From Bacteroidota bacterium (GTDB lineage Bacteria; Bacteroidota; Bacteroidia; UKL13-3): a DNA stretch of 64,000 bases. This document shows positions 8,114-17,037 of this stretch, piece after piece (position 1 is the stretch's first letter; each line of letters begins with the position of its first letter). The DNA lies in assembly GCA_947464275.1 (NCBI GenBank), contig CANHVU010000017.1, positions 1-64,000 on the forward strand. Reading direction: 5' to 3'. A program made the position numbers and the translations under genes. The notes beneath the pieces were generated by a model. The model saw nothing but the letters and a program-made list of their open reading frames with translations. It searched no databases and was not told the origin of the DNA.

Positions 8114-9160
8114 TTATTCATTATCTCCAAGTAATAAACCTAAAGGCTTTAGTGATTTAACGTTGTCGAAAATGGTTTTGCAAATTGCTGTCAATGGAAT
8201 GGATAAGAACATTCCTGTAACTCCCCAAATTTCACCACCAATTATTACTACAATTACAGAAATAAGCGCATTTACACTAACTCTTGATGCAACTAATTTA
8301 GGTAGTACTAAGTTATTATCAATAAATTGAATAATTAAATAAGCTATTAATACGTAGAATGTATAGTTAAATGAATCTTTAGTTGCAAGAACAATTGCCA
8401 TTGGTATAGCTGTTGAAACTATGCCTCCAATATAAGGAATCATATTTAACAAAGCTCCAATTATGCCAACTATAATAGCGTATTGAACATCTAAAATTAA
8501 TAATGCTGATATATTGAGAATAGCAATTATTATCGCTTCAAAAATGAGTGCTACCAAATACCGTTGCACAATTAATTTGGTTGAATTTAGTATTTTATTT
8601 ACCTCTGTTTTATTTTCTTTCCCAAATATATTTTTAATAAAGTCAAGCAGTAGTTTTTTGTAGTATAATATCAAAAAAACATAAACAGGAATAAGTAAAA
8701 ATGTAAATAGCACACCCCCAATTGATGAAATAGTAGGACCTATTAGTGATTTGGTGGTAGTAATCAAATCAACTTTACTTTCCTCAATAAAATTATTAAT
8801 AGTATCTGTACTAATGCTAAATCTACTTGAAATACTTAAAACGGATTTATTTAATGTTTGGTAAAATTTATCAATTAGTATTGGTAATGAGTTTACAAAA
8901 GAGCTAAACTGATTAGTAAGTAATAAAATTATAAGTATAAAAATTGCAGTGAAAATTGTTAAAATAATCGAAATTCCTATCACTCGATTTATTCTTATTT
9001 TAGTTAATATATTTACAACAGGGTTTAATAAAATGGCAATTAGTAAGGAGCCTATTAATGGGACTATAATACTTTGACCATAGTAAAGGATTATAGATAA
9101 TGCTATTATTCCTAAGAGTATATATGTGGCCTTGATATAAGAGGGTATTTTCTGTTCCAT
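8114..9160 (-). CDS. AI-2E family (UPF0118) permease
   Basis: A 348-residue polytopic inner-membrane protein of the AI-2E/PerM family, of normal length. It has an N-terminal pair of hydrophobic segments (YILLGIIALSIILYYG; IGSLLIAILLNPVV), a long amphipathic middle region, and the conserved C-terminal block with ALLNMIPYIGGIVSTAIP and VVIIGGEIWGVTGMFLSIP. Members export diverse substrates (autoinducer 2, ions, glycolipid-like molecules), so the substrate here is open. It is the last gene of a three-gene set; the coiled-coil membrane protein upstream ends 3 bp before it. Confidence 0.9.
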   Translation of the reverse strand: MEQKIPSYIKATYILLGIIALSIILYYGQSIIVPLIGSLLIAILLNPVVNILTKIRINRVIGISIILTIFTAIFILIILLLTNQFSSFVNSLPILIDKFYQTLNKSVLSISSRFSISTDTINNFIEESKVDLITTTKSLIGPTISSIGGVLFTFLLIPVYVFLILYYKKLLLDFIKNIFGKENKTEVNKILNSTKLIVQRYLVALIFEAIIIAILNISALLILDVQYAIIVGIIGALLNMIPYIGGIVSTAIPMAIVLATKDSFNYTFYVLIAYLIIQFIDNNLVLPKLVASRVSVNALISVIVVIIGGEIWGVTGMFLSIPLTAICKTIFDNVKSLKPLGLLLGDNE

Positions 9161-9163
9161 TGT

Positions 9164-9607
9164 TTATTTCTGTTTTAAAATGGTTCGATGTTTTTCAGTT
9201 AAATCTGATTTAAGTTGTTTGTTTTCCTTAATCTGTGCATTTAAGTTGAGTTTGAAAAACTGAAATTTTGTAACTGTTTCTAAGTTATAATTGTTAAGCA
9301 GTAATTCTAATTGGTTGTTTTTAAATTCCAAACATTCTATTTGTTTTTCTAACTTTTCTAAAACAATCTTATCCTCCTTTTTAATGATAGATTTTAAGTT
9401 ATTTATCCATATTTTAGTGTTTGAAATATTTTGAAGCATTTTGCTTCTATAAATCTTCCATTCATGAATAGAATCGAAACTTGAACTATTTTTTTGAATG
9501 TTTAATTTATTTTCCTTAGCAACATTCGCAGAATAGATATAGTTGTAAACCCATTTAGTTCCAACTAAAAAGGTAATGATAATAAAAAATAGGAGCTTAG
9601 ATTTCAT
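9164..9607 (-). CDS. Membrane-anchored coiled-coil protein, unknown
   Basis: A 147-residue protein with an N-terminal hydrophobic segment (LLFFIIITFLVGTKWVYNY) and then a Lys/Glu/Asn-rich stretch with heptad character (LEKLEKQIECLEFKNNQLEL). Likely anchored in the inner membrane with a periplasmic coiled coil. Its ATG overlaps the TGA of the small gene 9604-9759 in a TCAT/ATGA arrangement and it ends 3 bp before the AI-2E permease gene, so all three should be co-translated. I recognise no family. Confidence 0.7.
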   Translation of the reverse strand: MKSKLLFFIIITFLVGTKWVYNYIYSANVAKENKLNIQKNSSSFDSIHEWKIYRSKMLQNISNTKIWINNLKSIIKKEDKIVLEKLEKQIECLEFKNNQLELLLNNYNLETVTKFQFFKLNLNAQIKENKQLKSDLTEKHRTILKQK

Positions 9608-9759
9608 GGGTATAAATCAATTAAAATAAGTGTTAATACTATTATAATAACAATACCATGAACGATAAAAATACTATTGCTAATACTACTTACCATTTTA
9701 TGTTTCTTATTAAACATTTTAGTGTATTTTTTCTCCGAATTGTTTTCATTATTTTCCAT
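9604..9759 (-). CDS. 51-residue single-span membrane protein
   Basis: A short frame read directly from the sequence: ATG at 9757-9759, TGA at 9604-9606, 51 residues. A charged N-terminus (MENNENNSEKKYTKMFNKKH) precedes one strong membrane segment (SIFIVHGIVIIIVLTLILI). The stop overlaps the start of the next gene (ATGA), the usual sign of translational coupling, which is the main argument that it is real. It could be a small accessory subunit of the AI-2E permease encoded two genes downstream. Confidence 0.6.
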   Translation of the reverse strand: MENNENNSEKKYTKMFNKKHKMVSSISNSIFIVHGIVIIIVLTLILIDLYP

Positions 9760-9777
9760 GACAAATAACTAATTAAC

Positions 9778-12156
9778 CTAAACTAGTTCTAAGTCTTCCG
9801 ATAATTGAAAAACAGGTTGATTATGTTTTAAATAATTGGGAAAATATTTTTCAATGACCATTCGTGCCATTAAATAACTTACGGTTGATTCAGCACCTTG
9901 GTTTAAGTTAACACTATGCTCCTCCAAACCATCGTAACAGCCACCGGTACAAGGATTATAAACTATTTGATGCAAATGATTTTGACCTAAAAACCAGTTA
10001 AAAGCTATTTCTATTTTGGTTAAATATTCAGTATTTAAAGTATGGTTATAAAAAATTTGCAAAGCAAAAATAGTGTAGGCTATGTCAATAGGTTGTTCCC
10101 CAAAATTTGCAGCTATGCTTCCTTTATGCAACCAAGTTCTATTTGAAATCACTTTAATTCCAGTGCTATTGAAAGTATGGCTCAATAAAAAATCAAATGA
10201 TTGAATAGCCAATTCTTTATAAACAGTATTTTGAGTTACCTCAAAAGCCATGAGCAATGCTTCGGGTAAAATACTATTTCCATAAGTTAAATAACTTTCA
10301 AACCATTGCCATTCATTTGTTGCTTCGTGTTTATACATTTGCACCAATCTATTAGCTAATAATTCCATTATTTTTATATTTCTATAGCTACTTTCTGATT
10401 TATTATAATAGAATAAACCTTTAATAATAAAAGCCATAGAACGTGTAGAATGAACATTTTCGGCTTGTTTAATGGCCGCATTAAACAATAATTTAGCTTC
10501 TTTAATTAATGATAGTGGTAAATTATTTTGAGCTATTAAGTATCCTAAAGCCCATATAGCTCTTCCGTTTGAATCGGCTAAATTGGTTTCAAAATTTTGT
10601 TCAGTAAAGTCTCCTTGAATATCAACATAATTTAAAAAATTACCATCTTTTTGAAAACAATATTTTATAAAATGAAAATAAATCAAAATTTTATCAATAT
10701 CAGTTTCTTCGTTAGTTTGTTCAAAATGCATACAGATGGCTATTAAAGCCCTCGCATTATCATCAATGGTATAACCTGTTTCTAAATCGGGTTCATTAAT
10801 TTTAGCAAATTGAATCATACCAAAATGGGTAGTTAACTTATCAATATGATTTAAATTGATAGCTGGTAAACTGTATTTTAAAGACGAGCTATTTCCAATT
10901 ATTTCATCAAACAAAATAGCATGAGCAATAGCCGAGTTTTCCCAAGCTGAAGAGGCAATACTATGCAATCCGCTCATCTTCATTTCTTCTCTTAGTTGAT
11001 TATTGTTTAACAATAAAATCAATGCTTCACTTAATTGGGTTGAATTTTCAAAATCAATGATAATTCCAGCTTCGTTATTCAATACCTCGCAGGCATGAGG
11101 AATTGGAGTTGAAATAATAGGACAACCACAACTTACTGCGTAAGAAAAAGTACCACTTACTGCTTGATGTCTATCTTTTGAAGTAAATAAATAAACATCT
11201 GTTAATTGTAAATAATCTAATAAAATGGGTAAAGGTAAATACTCATTTATAAATAGTACATGGTTTTGCAATCCTAAGTCAATTACTTTTTGTTCAAGGC
11301 TATTTCTATAAACTTCTCCCTGTTCTTTTTTTACTATTGGATGAGTTTTACCTATTACTAAAAATAATGCATCAGTATTTTCTGCAATGATTTGCGGCAT
11401 TGCATTTAAAGTGGTTTCAATACTTTTACCTTCGCTTAACAAACCAAAAGTTGAAAATACTTTTCGGTTTTGTAAATCGTATTTTTCTTTTAGAAACTGC
11501 TTATCTAAATGCGGCACCAAATGCGTTCCATGAGGAATTACATTTATTTTAAAAGCTGAAATTTGGTATTCGTTTTCTAAAATTTTGGCCGAATGATTAG
11601 TCATTACAATTACCTGATGGCAATGTGTTAAAACTTGTTGTATATAAGTTTTTAAACTTTGGCTTGGCAATGGCAAAACTGTATGAAATGTTATCAATAC
11701 AGGTTTTTTAAGCATGCTTAAAAACGTAACAAAAGTTTGTTGTTGCGCCACAAAAAAACCAAATTCGTGTTCAATCACTACCAATTCAATGGCTGTGTTT
11801 TTATTTATTTTGTTAGCTAATTCTAAATACTCATTGCTATCTGAGGTATTAATAACATAATTTACTTCATGGTTATAACTAAACATTTCGCTAGGTGTTT
11901 CTAAAGCACATACTTTAAGAGAAAATGATTTCTTGAACTTTGAATTGATTGCATTCATCAAATCGTGACTATAAGTTGCTATGCCACATTCTCTTGGTGT
12001 ATACGATGTAATAAACAATACTTCAGGCACTTGTTCTAACAAAACCTTTGCAGAAACTAGCTTTTCCATAAAATGGTTATTATGAAAAAAAGTAAAATTA
12101 GGTTGACTAAATAAAGCTAACCCACTATTTTTATTAAGTAATTGAGGAGTATTCAT
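9778..12156 (-). CDS. Glycosyltransferase (GT4-like) fused to a toroid-type C-terminal domain
   Basis: A 792-residue two-part protein. Residues about 45-415 form a GT-B glycosyltransferase: LFITSYTPRECGIATYSHDL near the start, VFSTFGLLSEGKSIETTLNA as the second Rossmann half, and a donor-binding region with VSCGCPIISTPIPHACEVL. Residues about 430-780 look like an alpha/alpha-barrel: GYTIDDNARALIAICMHFE, ETNLADSNGRAIWALGYLI, INLNQGAESTVSYLMARMV-type motifs. It starts one base after the stop of the GH130 gene, so both act together. In Bacteroidota this pair recurs and is taken to handle mannose-containing glycans; whether the C-terminal half has catalytic activity cannot be judged. No signal peptide, so cytoplasmic. 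Confidence 0.85.
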   Translation of the reverse strand: MNTPQLLNKNSGLALFSQPNFTFFHNNHFMEKLVSAKVLLEQVPEVLFITSYTPRECGIATYSHDLMNAINSKFKKSFSLKVCALETPSEMFSYNHEVNYVINTSDSNEYLELANKINKNTAIELVVIEHEFGFFVAQQQTFVTFLSMLKKPVLITFHTVLPLPSQSLKTYIQQVLTHCHQVIVMTNHSAKILENEYQISAFKINVIPHGTHLVPHLDKQFLKEKYDLQNRKVFSTFGLLSEGKSIETTLNAMPQIIAENTDALFLVIGKTHPIVKKEQGEVYRNSLEQKVIDLGLQNHVLFINEYLPLPILLDYLQLTDVYLFTSKDRHQAVSGTFSYAVSCGCPIISTPIPHACEVLNNEAGIIIDFENSTQLSEALILLLNNNQLREEMKMSGLHSIASSAWENSAIAHAILFDEIIGNSSSLKYSLPAINLNHIDKLTTHFGMIQFAKINEPDLETGYTIDDNARALIAICMHFEQTNEETDIDKILIYFHFIKYCFQKDGNFLNYVDIQGDFTEQNFETNLADSNGRAIWALGYLIAQNNLPLSLIKEAKLLFNAAIKQAENVHSTRSMAFIIKGLFYYNKSESSYRNIKIMELLANRLVQMYKHEATNEWQWFESYLTYGNSILPEALLMAFEVTQNTVYKELAIQSFDFLLSHTFNSTGIKVISNRTWLHKGSIAANFGEQPIDIAYTIFALQIFYNHTLNTEYLTKIEIAFNWFLGQNHLHQIVYNPCTGGCYDGLEEHSVNLNQGAESTVSYLMARMVIEKYFPNYLKHNQPVFQLSEDLELV

Positions 12157-12157
12157 A

Positions 12158-13189
12158 TTAAATTTTGTTGTTTTCTAATTCGGTTAATAATTCTTTTAAA
12201 CTTACCGATGCACAAGCTATTCGGCTATCGGCAGCGCCATAATAAATATAAAGTGTATCATCAAAAAGGGCTGTTCCTGTAGGAAAAACCACATCATTTA
12301 CATCGCCTATTAATTCCCAATCTAACTCGGGCTTAAACAATGCATAAGGTAAGCGTGCTATTTCTTTTTGTGGATTTTCTTTATCTAACAAACATGCACA
12401 AGCATTATAAACATAACCACTTGGTGAATCGTGTACACCATGATAAATGAATAACCAACCTTTATCGGTTTCAATGGGTGGGCATCCACCACCTATATAA
12501 CTTGCTTCGTGTTTGTGTTTTGCTGTAAGTAAAATATTCTCTTCTAAATGCAGTAAATAGTTCTCCCAAAACGCAGGTGTAATTTCTTGTAAACTAACAA
12601 CCGAAGCTATCTGAATATCTGGCCTAATTCTATGAACAAAATAAAACTTACCATTTATTTTACGAGGAAAAAAAATTACATTTTTGTCCCATAATAGCAG
12701 TTTCTTATTGGGGTTGTTTAATATATTATTGTGAACATGAAAACGTTCGTATTTAACATTTAGCGGCCCACTACATTCTGCTAATCTTTTAAACTCATCA
12801 TAACTCAATTGTGGAACTACCACACCATGTCGGTCAAAATGTTTCAAATCCACCGAAGTACTAACAGATCCAACTGCATTTACACCATCGTACGAAGTAA
12901 AACTCAAATAATAAACATCATCTATTTTTACCAAACGAGGATCTTCAATGCCATGTGCTTCATAATCAAATAAAGGAACTAATAAGGGCTCCACATTGCG
13001 ATGGACCAAATTTAAAGGACCTTCAAATTTACAATACCCAATAGTAGAATAATTTCCTTTACGCACTGCACGGTATAACATATGTACGGTATTTCCATCT
13101 TGATAAATTGCAGGATTTAATACAGCTTCATCTTCAAATGGCAATGTTGTTTTAGATAAAACAATTCCCTCTTTTTTTACATTTATCAT
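12158..13189 (-). CDS. GH130 family glycoside phosphorylase or hydrolase
   Basis: A 343-residue five-bladed propeller enzyme of family GH130 (beta-mannoside phosphorylases and related). Visible family marks are VLNPAIYQDGNTVHMLYRA, EAHGIEDPRLVKIDDVYYLS (containing the catalytic-site Asp region), the blade around VIFFPRKINGKFYFVHR, and YIGGGCPPIETDKGWLFIYH. No signal peptide, so it acts in the cytoplasm, probably splitting a manno-oligosaccharide with phosphate or working on a product of the coupled glycosyltransferase. First gene of a two-gene operon; a 61-codon frame upstream on the same strand is not convincing. Phosphorylase versus hydrolase cannot be settled by eye. Confidence 0.9.
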   Translation of the reverse strand: MINVKKEGIVLSKTTLPFEDEAVLNPAIYQDGNTVHMLYRAVRKGNYSTIGYCKFEGPLNLVHRNVEPLLVPLFDYEAHGIEDPRLVKIDDVYYLSFTSYDGVNAVGSVSTSVDLKHFDRHGVVVPQLSYDEFKRLAECSGPLNVKYERFHVHNNILNNPNKKLLLWDKNVIFFPRKINGKFYFVHRIRPDIQIASVVSLQEITPAFWENYLLHLEENILLTAKHKHEASYIGGGCPPIETDKGWLFIYHGVHDSPSGYVYNACACLLDKENPQKEIARLPYALFKPELDWELIGDVNDVVFPTGTALFDDTLYIYYGAADSRIACASVSLKELLTELENNKI

Positions 13190-13342
13190 GAGTTTTTGGT
13201 TTAAAGAAATAATTTATAGAACCTTTTTGGTTAATTTTTAACACTACAAAACTGCATTCATCCAATACATTTTGTTTTATATCAAAATGGATAATTTTTA
13301 TATAAATCACAGTTTTGTAACAATTTAAACTAGCCATAACAC

Positions 13343-13372
13343 AAAAAAAACTGCCTTAAAAAAGGCAGTTTT
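13343..13372 (-). terminator. Rho-independent terminator of the His-rich gene
   Basis: AAAACTGCCTT / AAGGCAGTTTT forms an 11-bp stem with a short loop. Read on the minus strand it is followed by a run of T, about 30 bp after the stop of the 13401-13658 gene. Confidence 0.85.
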
Positions 13373-13400
13373 AATACAAAACTAAAATTGAAATACTAAT

Positions 13401-13658
13401 TTATGCTTGAGTAGCATGTAATCTAGCATCTTCCTTTTGCAAATCTCTTGCTAAAGTATGATGGCCATGAGCAGTAATAGTGCTCACTGCTGCTTTTTCA
13501 TGTTCACCATTTTCATGATGTTTAGCTGCCTCCATATGACTTTTTGAAGCATTGGTTAAATGCTCAGCCACCTTTTTATGACTATCAACTCTTTTTTGAT
13601 TGTCGGCTGCTGTAATTGGTTTTTTCTCTGTTTTAGGAAATGTGGTTGTTGTGCTCAT
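13401..13658 (-). CDS. Small His- and Lys-rich soluble protein, unknown
   Basis: An 85-residue protein with a polar N-terminus (MSTTTTFPKTEKKPITAADN) and a helical body rich in His, Ala, Lys and Glu (HMEAAKHHENGEHEKAA; HGHHTLAR). Nine or more His residues in the second half could bind metal or buffer protons. No signal peptide or membrane segment. It is monocistronic, has its own terminator and is divergent from the large OmpA gene. Similar short proteins are common in Bacteroidota and tend to be stress-induced, but I cannot name a family. Confidence 0.7.
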   Translation of the reverse strand: MSTTTTFPKTEKKPITAADNQKRVDSHKKVAEHLTNASKSHMEAAKHHENGEHEKAAVSTITAHGHHTLARDLQKEDARLHATQA

Positions 13659-13737
13659 CTTATTTATTTATTAATTGTAACAAATTATTACACCAAAAAC
13701 TTGACGGTTTAACCAAAAGAAATAATTACACATTTAC

Positions 13738-13751
13738 TGTAATTAATTACA
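13738..13751. promoter_or_regulatory. Perfect 14-bp palindrome between divergent genes
   Basis: TGTAATTAATTACA is a perfect palindrome in the 217-bp divergent region between the His-rich gene and the OmpA gene. TTACA/TGTAA words recur next to it (CAATTACATATTG), so a symmetrical regulator could control both genes. Composition is AT-only apart from the ends, so chance is possible. Confidence 0.35.
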
Positions 13752-13875
13752 TCAATTACATATTGTTAAACATGTGATAAATACAATATTTACAAGAATA
13801 TATGTAAGTAAAAATGAGTTTAATTAAACCAGTTTTGCCACTTAATATTTACAATTAAAAACACACACAAACACA

Positions 13876-15525
13876 ATGAAACGTTTACTAATTTCAACAA
13901 TGGCCTCACTTTTAATTTTAGGAGCATCGGCCCAAACAGATGAGCGCAAATGGAATATTGGCCTTTTGGCTGGTACTAGCGAATATCAAGGCGATTTAGG
14001 AAATCGATTTTTATATTTTAATAATAAAACCATCGATAATATTGATAAAACATATACCGTAGGCTTAAGTTTAACACGTTACTTAAACTCAACTTTCGAC
14101 TTTGGAGCAATGGGAACTTATGGTTCTTGGGGCTATTACGAACCTGGACAATCAGGTTTTAGAGCTGATTTACTTCAGTTGAATGGTCACATAAAGTTTA
14201 AGTTTAATAATGGTTATATCATTGAAGAAAATAGTTTGTTTCAACCATACTTATTTGGTGGGGTAGGGGTAAATCGTTATCAAGGTACAACCACTATTGA
14301 AGGCCAAGATGTTACTGCCATTATGGGTGGTGGATTTAACTTTAGACTAAGTGGAGTAATTGGAATCAACTACCAAGCTACGTATGGTTATTTATTAACC
14401 AGCGATTTAAGAGATTTACAACCAGCCAAAAACATGAATGATGCTTTTTTAATGCATACCATTGGTTTAAACTTTAATTTAGGTTCGGCTTACGATAATG
14501 ATGGTGATGGTGTTCACGATAAAAAAGATAAGTGTCCAAACACGCCTTCAAATGTAAAAGTTGAAAGAACAGGTTGTCCAGTTGATAGCGATAAAGATGG
14601 TATAGCAGATTATTTAGACGCTTGCCCAAGTGAATCAGGAACAGCTAATGGCTGCCCCGATAACGACAAAGATGGCGTGGCTAATAAAGATGACCAATGT
14701 CCAGAAACAGCAGGTTTAATGACTTTAAATGGTTGTCCTGATACAGATGGTGATGGCATTATTGATAGCAAAGACAATTGTCCTAATGTAAAAGGTAGTT
14801 TAGCATTAGCTGGTTGCCCTGATAGAGACAATGATGGTGTAGCTGATGAAATTGATGCATGCCCTGATGTATATGGATTAGCCAGTTTTAAAGGTTGTCC
14901 TGATACAGATAATGATGGAATTGAAAACAGCAAAGACCAATGCCCTGATTTAAAAGGAACTATTGCTACTAATGGTTGCCCTGATACTGATAATGATGGT
15001 GTGCATGATGGAATAGACAAATGCCCACGTATAGCAGGAAGTGCAAACCACAGCGGTTGCCCCGATTCAGATAATGATGGTGTATATGACGATATGGATA
15101 GATGTATAACTATACCCGGAACAAGTGCTAACCAAGGTTGCCCTGAAGTAAAAAAAGAAGTAAAACAATTATTCGAAAAAGCATTACAAGGCATTCAGTT
15201 TGAAACAGGAAAAGCAGTTATCAAATCAAGCTCAAATGCTATTTTAAATTCGATAGTAAAAGTAATGAAACAAAACCCTAGTTATAAATTATTAATTGGT
15301 GGCCATACCGATAATGTAGGCGATGATGAAATGAACATGACCCTTTCGCAAGATAGAGCCACAGCAGTTTCAAATTACTTAATTAGCAATGGCGTTGATC
15401 CATTAAGAGTAACAGCTAAAGGATATGGTGAATCTACTCCAGTTGATGTAAACACATCGGTAAAAGGTAGAACAAGAAACCGTAGAGTAGAATTTAAAGT
15501 AGAGTTTTTAGAAGTAGTAAAATAA
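13876..15525 (+). CDS. OmpA family outer-membrane protein with thrombospondin type 3 repeats
   Basis: A 549-residue protein. A signal peptide (MKRLLISTMASLLILGASAQ) is followed by an eight-strand-like beta-barrel region (about 25-205). Residues about 205-420 hold some seven calcium-binding thrombospondin type 3 repeats (DNDGDGVHDKKDKCP, DTDGDGIIDSKDNCP and variants, each ending in GCP). A C-terminal OmpA peptidoglycan-binding domain (about 430-545) contains LLIGGHTDNVGDD and RTRNRRVEFKVEF, with the diaminopimelate-contacting Asp and Arg in place. It should tether outer membrane to cell wall with a calcium-stiffened linker. Monocistronic; the downstream region is filled with repeats, the first of which carries a terminator-like hairpin. 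Confidence 0.95.
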   Translation: MKRLLISTMASLLILGASAQTDERKWNIGLLAGTSEYQGDLGNRFLYFNNKTIDNIDKTYTVGLSLTRYLNSTFDFGAMGTYGSWGYYEPGQSGFRADLLQLNGHIKFKFNNGYIIEENSLFQPYLFGGVGVNRYQGTTTIEGQDVTAIMGGGFNFRLSGVIGINYQATYGYLLTSDLRDLQPAKNMNDAFLMHTIGLNFNLGSAYDNDGDGVHDKKDKCPNTPSNVKVERTGCPVDSDKDGIADYLDACPSESGTANGCPDNDKDGVANKDDQCPETAGLMTLNGCPDTDGDGIIDSKDNCPNVKGSLALAGCPDRDNDGVADEIDACPDVYGLASFKGCPDTDNDGIENSKDQCPDLKGTIATNGCPDTDNDGVHDGIDKCPRIAGSANHSGCPDSDNDGVYDDMDRCITIPGTSANQGCPEVKKEVKQLFEKALQGIQFETGKAVIKSSSNAILNSIVKVMKQNPSYKLLIGGHTDNVGDDEMNMTLSQDRATAVSNYLISNGVDPLRVTAKGYGESTPVDVNTSVKGRTRNRRVEFKVEFLEVVK

Positions 15526-15548
15526 ATTCCGAATAACGATTATAATCC

Positions 15549-15646
15549 GCACTCGCTAGCATCTTGCTAGTGAGCTTATGAAACAGCCTCTGGCTGTATT
15601 AGTAAACCAAAACCGCTTTAGCCAAAACCTAAAGCGGTTTTTTTTA
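15549..15646. repeat. Three-hairpin repeat, unit 1
   Basis: The unit has three successive inverted repeats: CTCGCTAGCA-tct-TGCTAGTGAG, then CAGCCtctGGCTG, then AACCGCTTTA...TAAAGCGGTT followed by eight T. The last hairpin has the form of a rho-independent terminator and could end transcription of the upstream OmpA gene 24 bp away. Four further copies or parts lie at 15720, 18367, 18484 and 18596. Confidence 0.85.
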
Positions 15647-15719
15647 GGTAATAACTTGTTTGGTTAAAGTATAATTATAGAAAAATAAGGAGCGTGGTTG
15701 ATGGTTTGGAAATTCCTTA

Positions 15720-15769
15720 GCACTCGCTAGCATCTTGCTAGTGAGTGTTTCAATAAGGCCTCCGGTTTT
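15720..15769. repeat. Three-hairpin repeat, partial unit 2
   Basis: Contains the first hairpin (CACTCGCTAGCATCTTGCTA) and a decayed second one (AAGGCCTCCGG), but no third, terminator-like hairpin. Confidence 0.7.
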
Positions 15770-15810
15770 TCGCCCATATGGTTTTTAGCAAAGCATCACC
15801 AACAAGAAAA

Positions 15811-15880
15811 AGTATCGCCCCTAAGGGGATTTGGTATGTGGGGTGCAAGTTTTATTGCCATAATATCGCTCCTATGGAGC
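15811..15880. repeat. Paired short palindromes
   Basis: AGTATCGCCCCTAAGGGGAT (15811-15830) and ATATCGCTCCTATGGAGCTT (15863-15882) are two variants of one small hairpin, in the same order as at 2271-2440. Nothing coding overlaps. Confidence 0.6.
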
Positions 15881-15950
15881 TTTGCATTATCTAGTTCTTA
15901 GTTCAAAGTATTTGGTTTTTAGTTAATCAAAAAAAATCATAGTTCAGACA

Positions 15951-16159
15951 ATGAGCGGGAAATTCAGCGTAATCTGCTTCCGATACATCGGAATGCGGGA
16001 AACATTGGTTTGGGATTGCTTCTCTACGTTCGCAATGACATTCCCTAACTTTTAAGCTAAAATCATATCAATCAACTTAATCAAACAAATCAAAGTTCAG
16101 ACAAAGGGTTAAAAAGGTGCGGTAAGTGCCGATAGCTATCGGCAACCGACCTTGGACAA
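15951..16159. repeat. Composite intergenic repeat, copy e (two nested palindromes)
   Basis: A fifth copy of the repeat at 2547-3505, about 12.5 kb away in the same orientation. It has the perfect palindrome GCCGATAGCTATCGGC in the end module (16128-16143) and a near-palindrome TTCCGATACATCGGAA at 15978-15993 in the first module, where copies a-d have none. It ends about 120 bp upstream of the BON gene. Confidence 0.8.
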
Positions 16160-16277
16160 ACATGTTCAACATTTGATTGATGTAATTTTTTTAAAGTATT
16201 GTGTAAGTTTAAAATTACCCAAACCATGCAAATTTGAACTGTGGTAGCAATGCTGTTATCATATAAAAAAATTCAAA

Positions 16278-16946
16278 ATGAAAAATAATCAAGAATTACA
16301 ATCGGATGTTCAGAACGCCATTAAATGGGAACCGTTATTGAATGCAGCAGAAATTGGAGTTACAGCTAAAGACGGTGTTGTTTCTTTGACAGGTGTGGTA
16401 GACAGCTATGCTAAAAAAATGGAAGCAGAAAATGCAGCCAAAAAAGTTATCGGGGTGAAAGCCTTGGTTGAAAAAATTGAAGTGAAATTTCCAAACACAT
16501 GGTCAAAAACTAACGCAGAAATTGCAAACGAAGTTTTGACTGGTTTGAAAAACGATTGGTCAGTTCCAAACGACAGGGTTACTGTAAAAGTGGAAGACGG
16601 CTGGGTTACTTTGGAAGGTGAACTACCTTGGAACTATCAAAAAGAAGCTGCAAAAAGTGCAGTAAATTACTTGATGGGTGTAAAAGGTGTTACCAATAAT
16701 ATCAAAATAAAATCGGAAAGTCATGATGCCATTGAAAAGAAAGATGTTGAAGAAGCAATTGGGAGAAGCTGGTCAGTTGATGATAGCGATATTAACGTAT
16801 CAGTATCTGGAACAACAGTTACTTTAACAGGAACAGTGGACTCTTGGTATCAAAAAGAAGAAGCTGGTCGTATTGCTTGGAAAACTTCAGGCATTTGGCA
16901 TGTGAAAAATGAATTGGCAGTTGATTATGAATACGCTTTTAGTTAA
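16278..16946 (+). CDS. Protein with three BON domains
   Basis: A 222-residue protein made almost entirely of three BON (phospholipid-binding/OsmY-type) domains, about residues 3-68, 78-145 and 150-218. Each has the pattern of a helix, then DGVVSLTGVVDS or DGWVTLEGELPW or TTVTLTGTVDSW, then a second helix ending in a GV/GI turn. There is no signal peptide, unlike E. coli OsmY, so it may be cytoplasmic. Leucine is written mostly as TTG whereas the neighbouring core genes favour TTA, a hint of separate origin. First gene of the stress block, with its own terminator. BON proteins are linked to osmotic and envelope stress. Confidence 0.9.
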   Translation: MKNNQELQSDVQNAIKWEPLLNAAEIGVTAKDGVVSLTGVVDSYAKKMEAENAAKKVIGVKALVEKIEVKFPNTWSKTNAEIANEVLTGLKNDWSVPNDRVTVKVEDGWVTLEGELPWNYQKEAAKSAVNYLMGVKGVTNNIKIKSESHDAIEKKDVEEAIGRSWSVDDSDINVSVSGTTVTLTGTVDSWYQKEEAGRIAWKTSGIWHVKNELAVDYEYAFS

Positions 16947-16958
16947 TAAAAAAATCCT

Positions 16959-16992
16959 AAACGGTGGGGATAATATCCCCACCGTTTTTTTT
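16959..16992 (+). terminator. Terminator after the BON gene
   Basis: AAACGGTGGGGA-taata-TCCCCACCGTTT is a 12-bp perfect stem followed by a run of T, 12 bp after the BON stop codon. It separates the BON gene from the OsmC-Dps genes, which therefore probably have their own promoter in the 45 bp before 17038 or rely on read-through. Confidence 0.9.
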
Positions 16993-17037
16993 TGCAAAAT
17001 ATTTTATAAGAACTATTCTTAAATAAAAATTATTAGA

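Noticed and set aside
13152-13337. 61-codon minus-strand frame upstream of the GH130 gene
   Set aside because: Overlaps the GH130 start by 38 bp, composition unlike a protein, no recognisable motif.
14610-15194. 194-codon antisense frame within the OmpA gene
   Set aside because: Shadow of the thrombospondin type 3 repeat region; repetitive SGQP-type peptide is the antisense reading.
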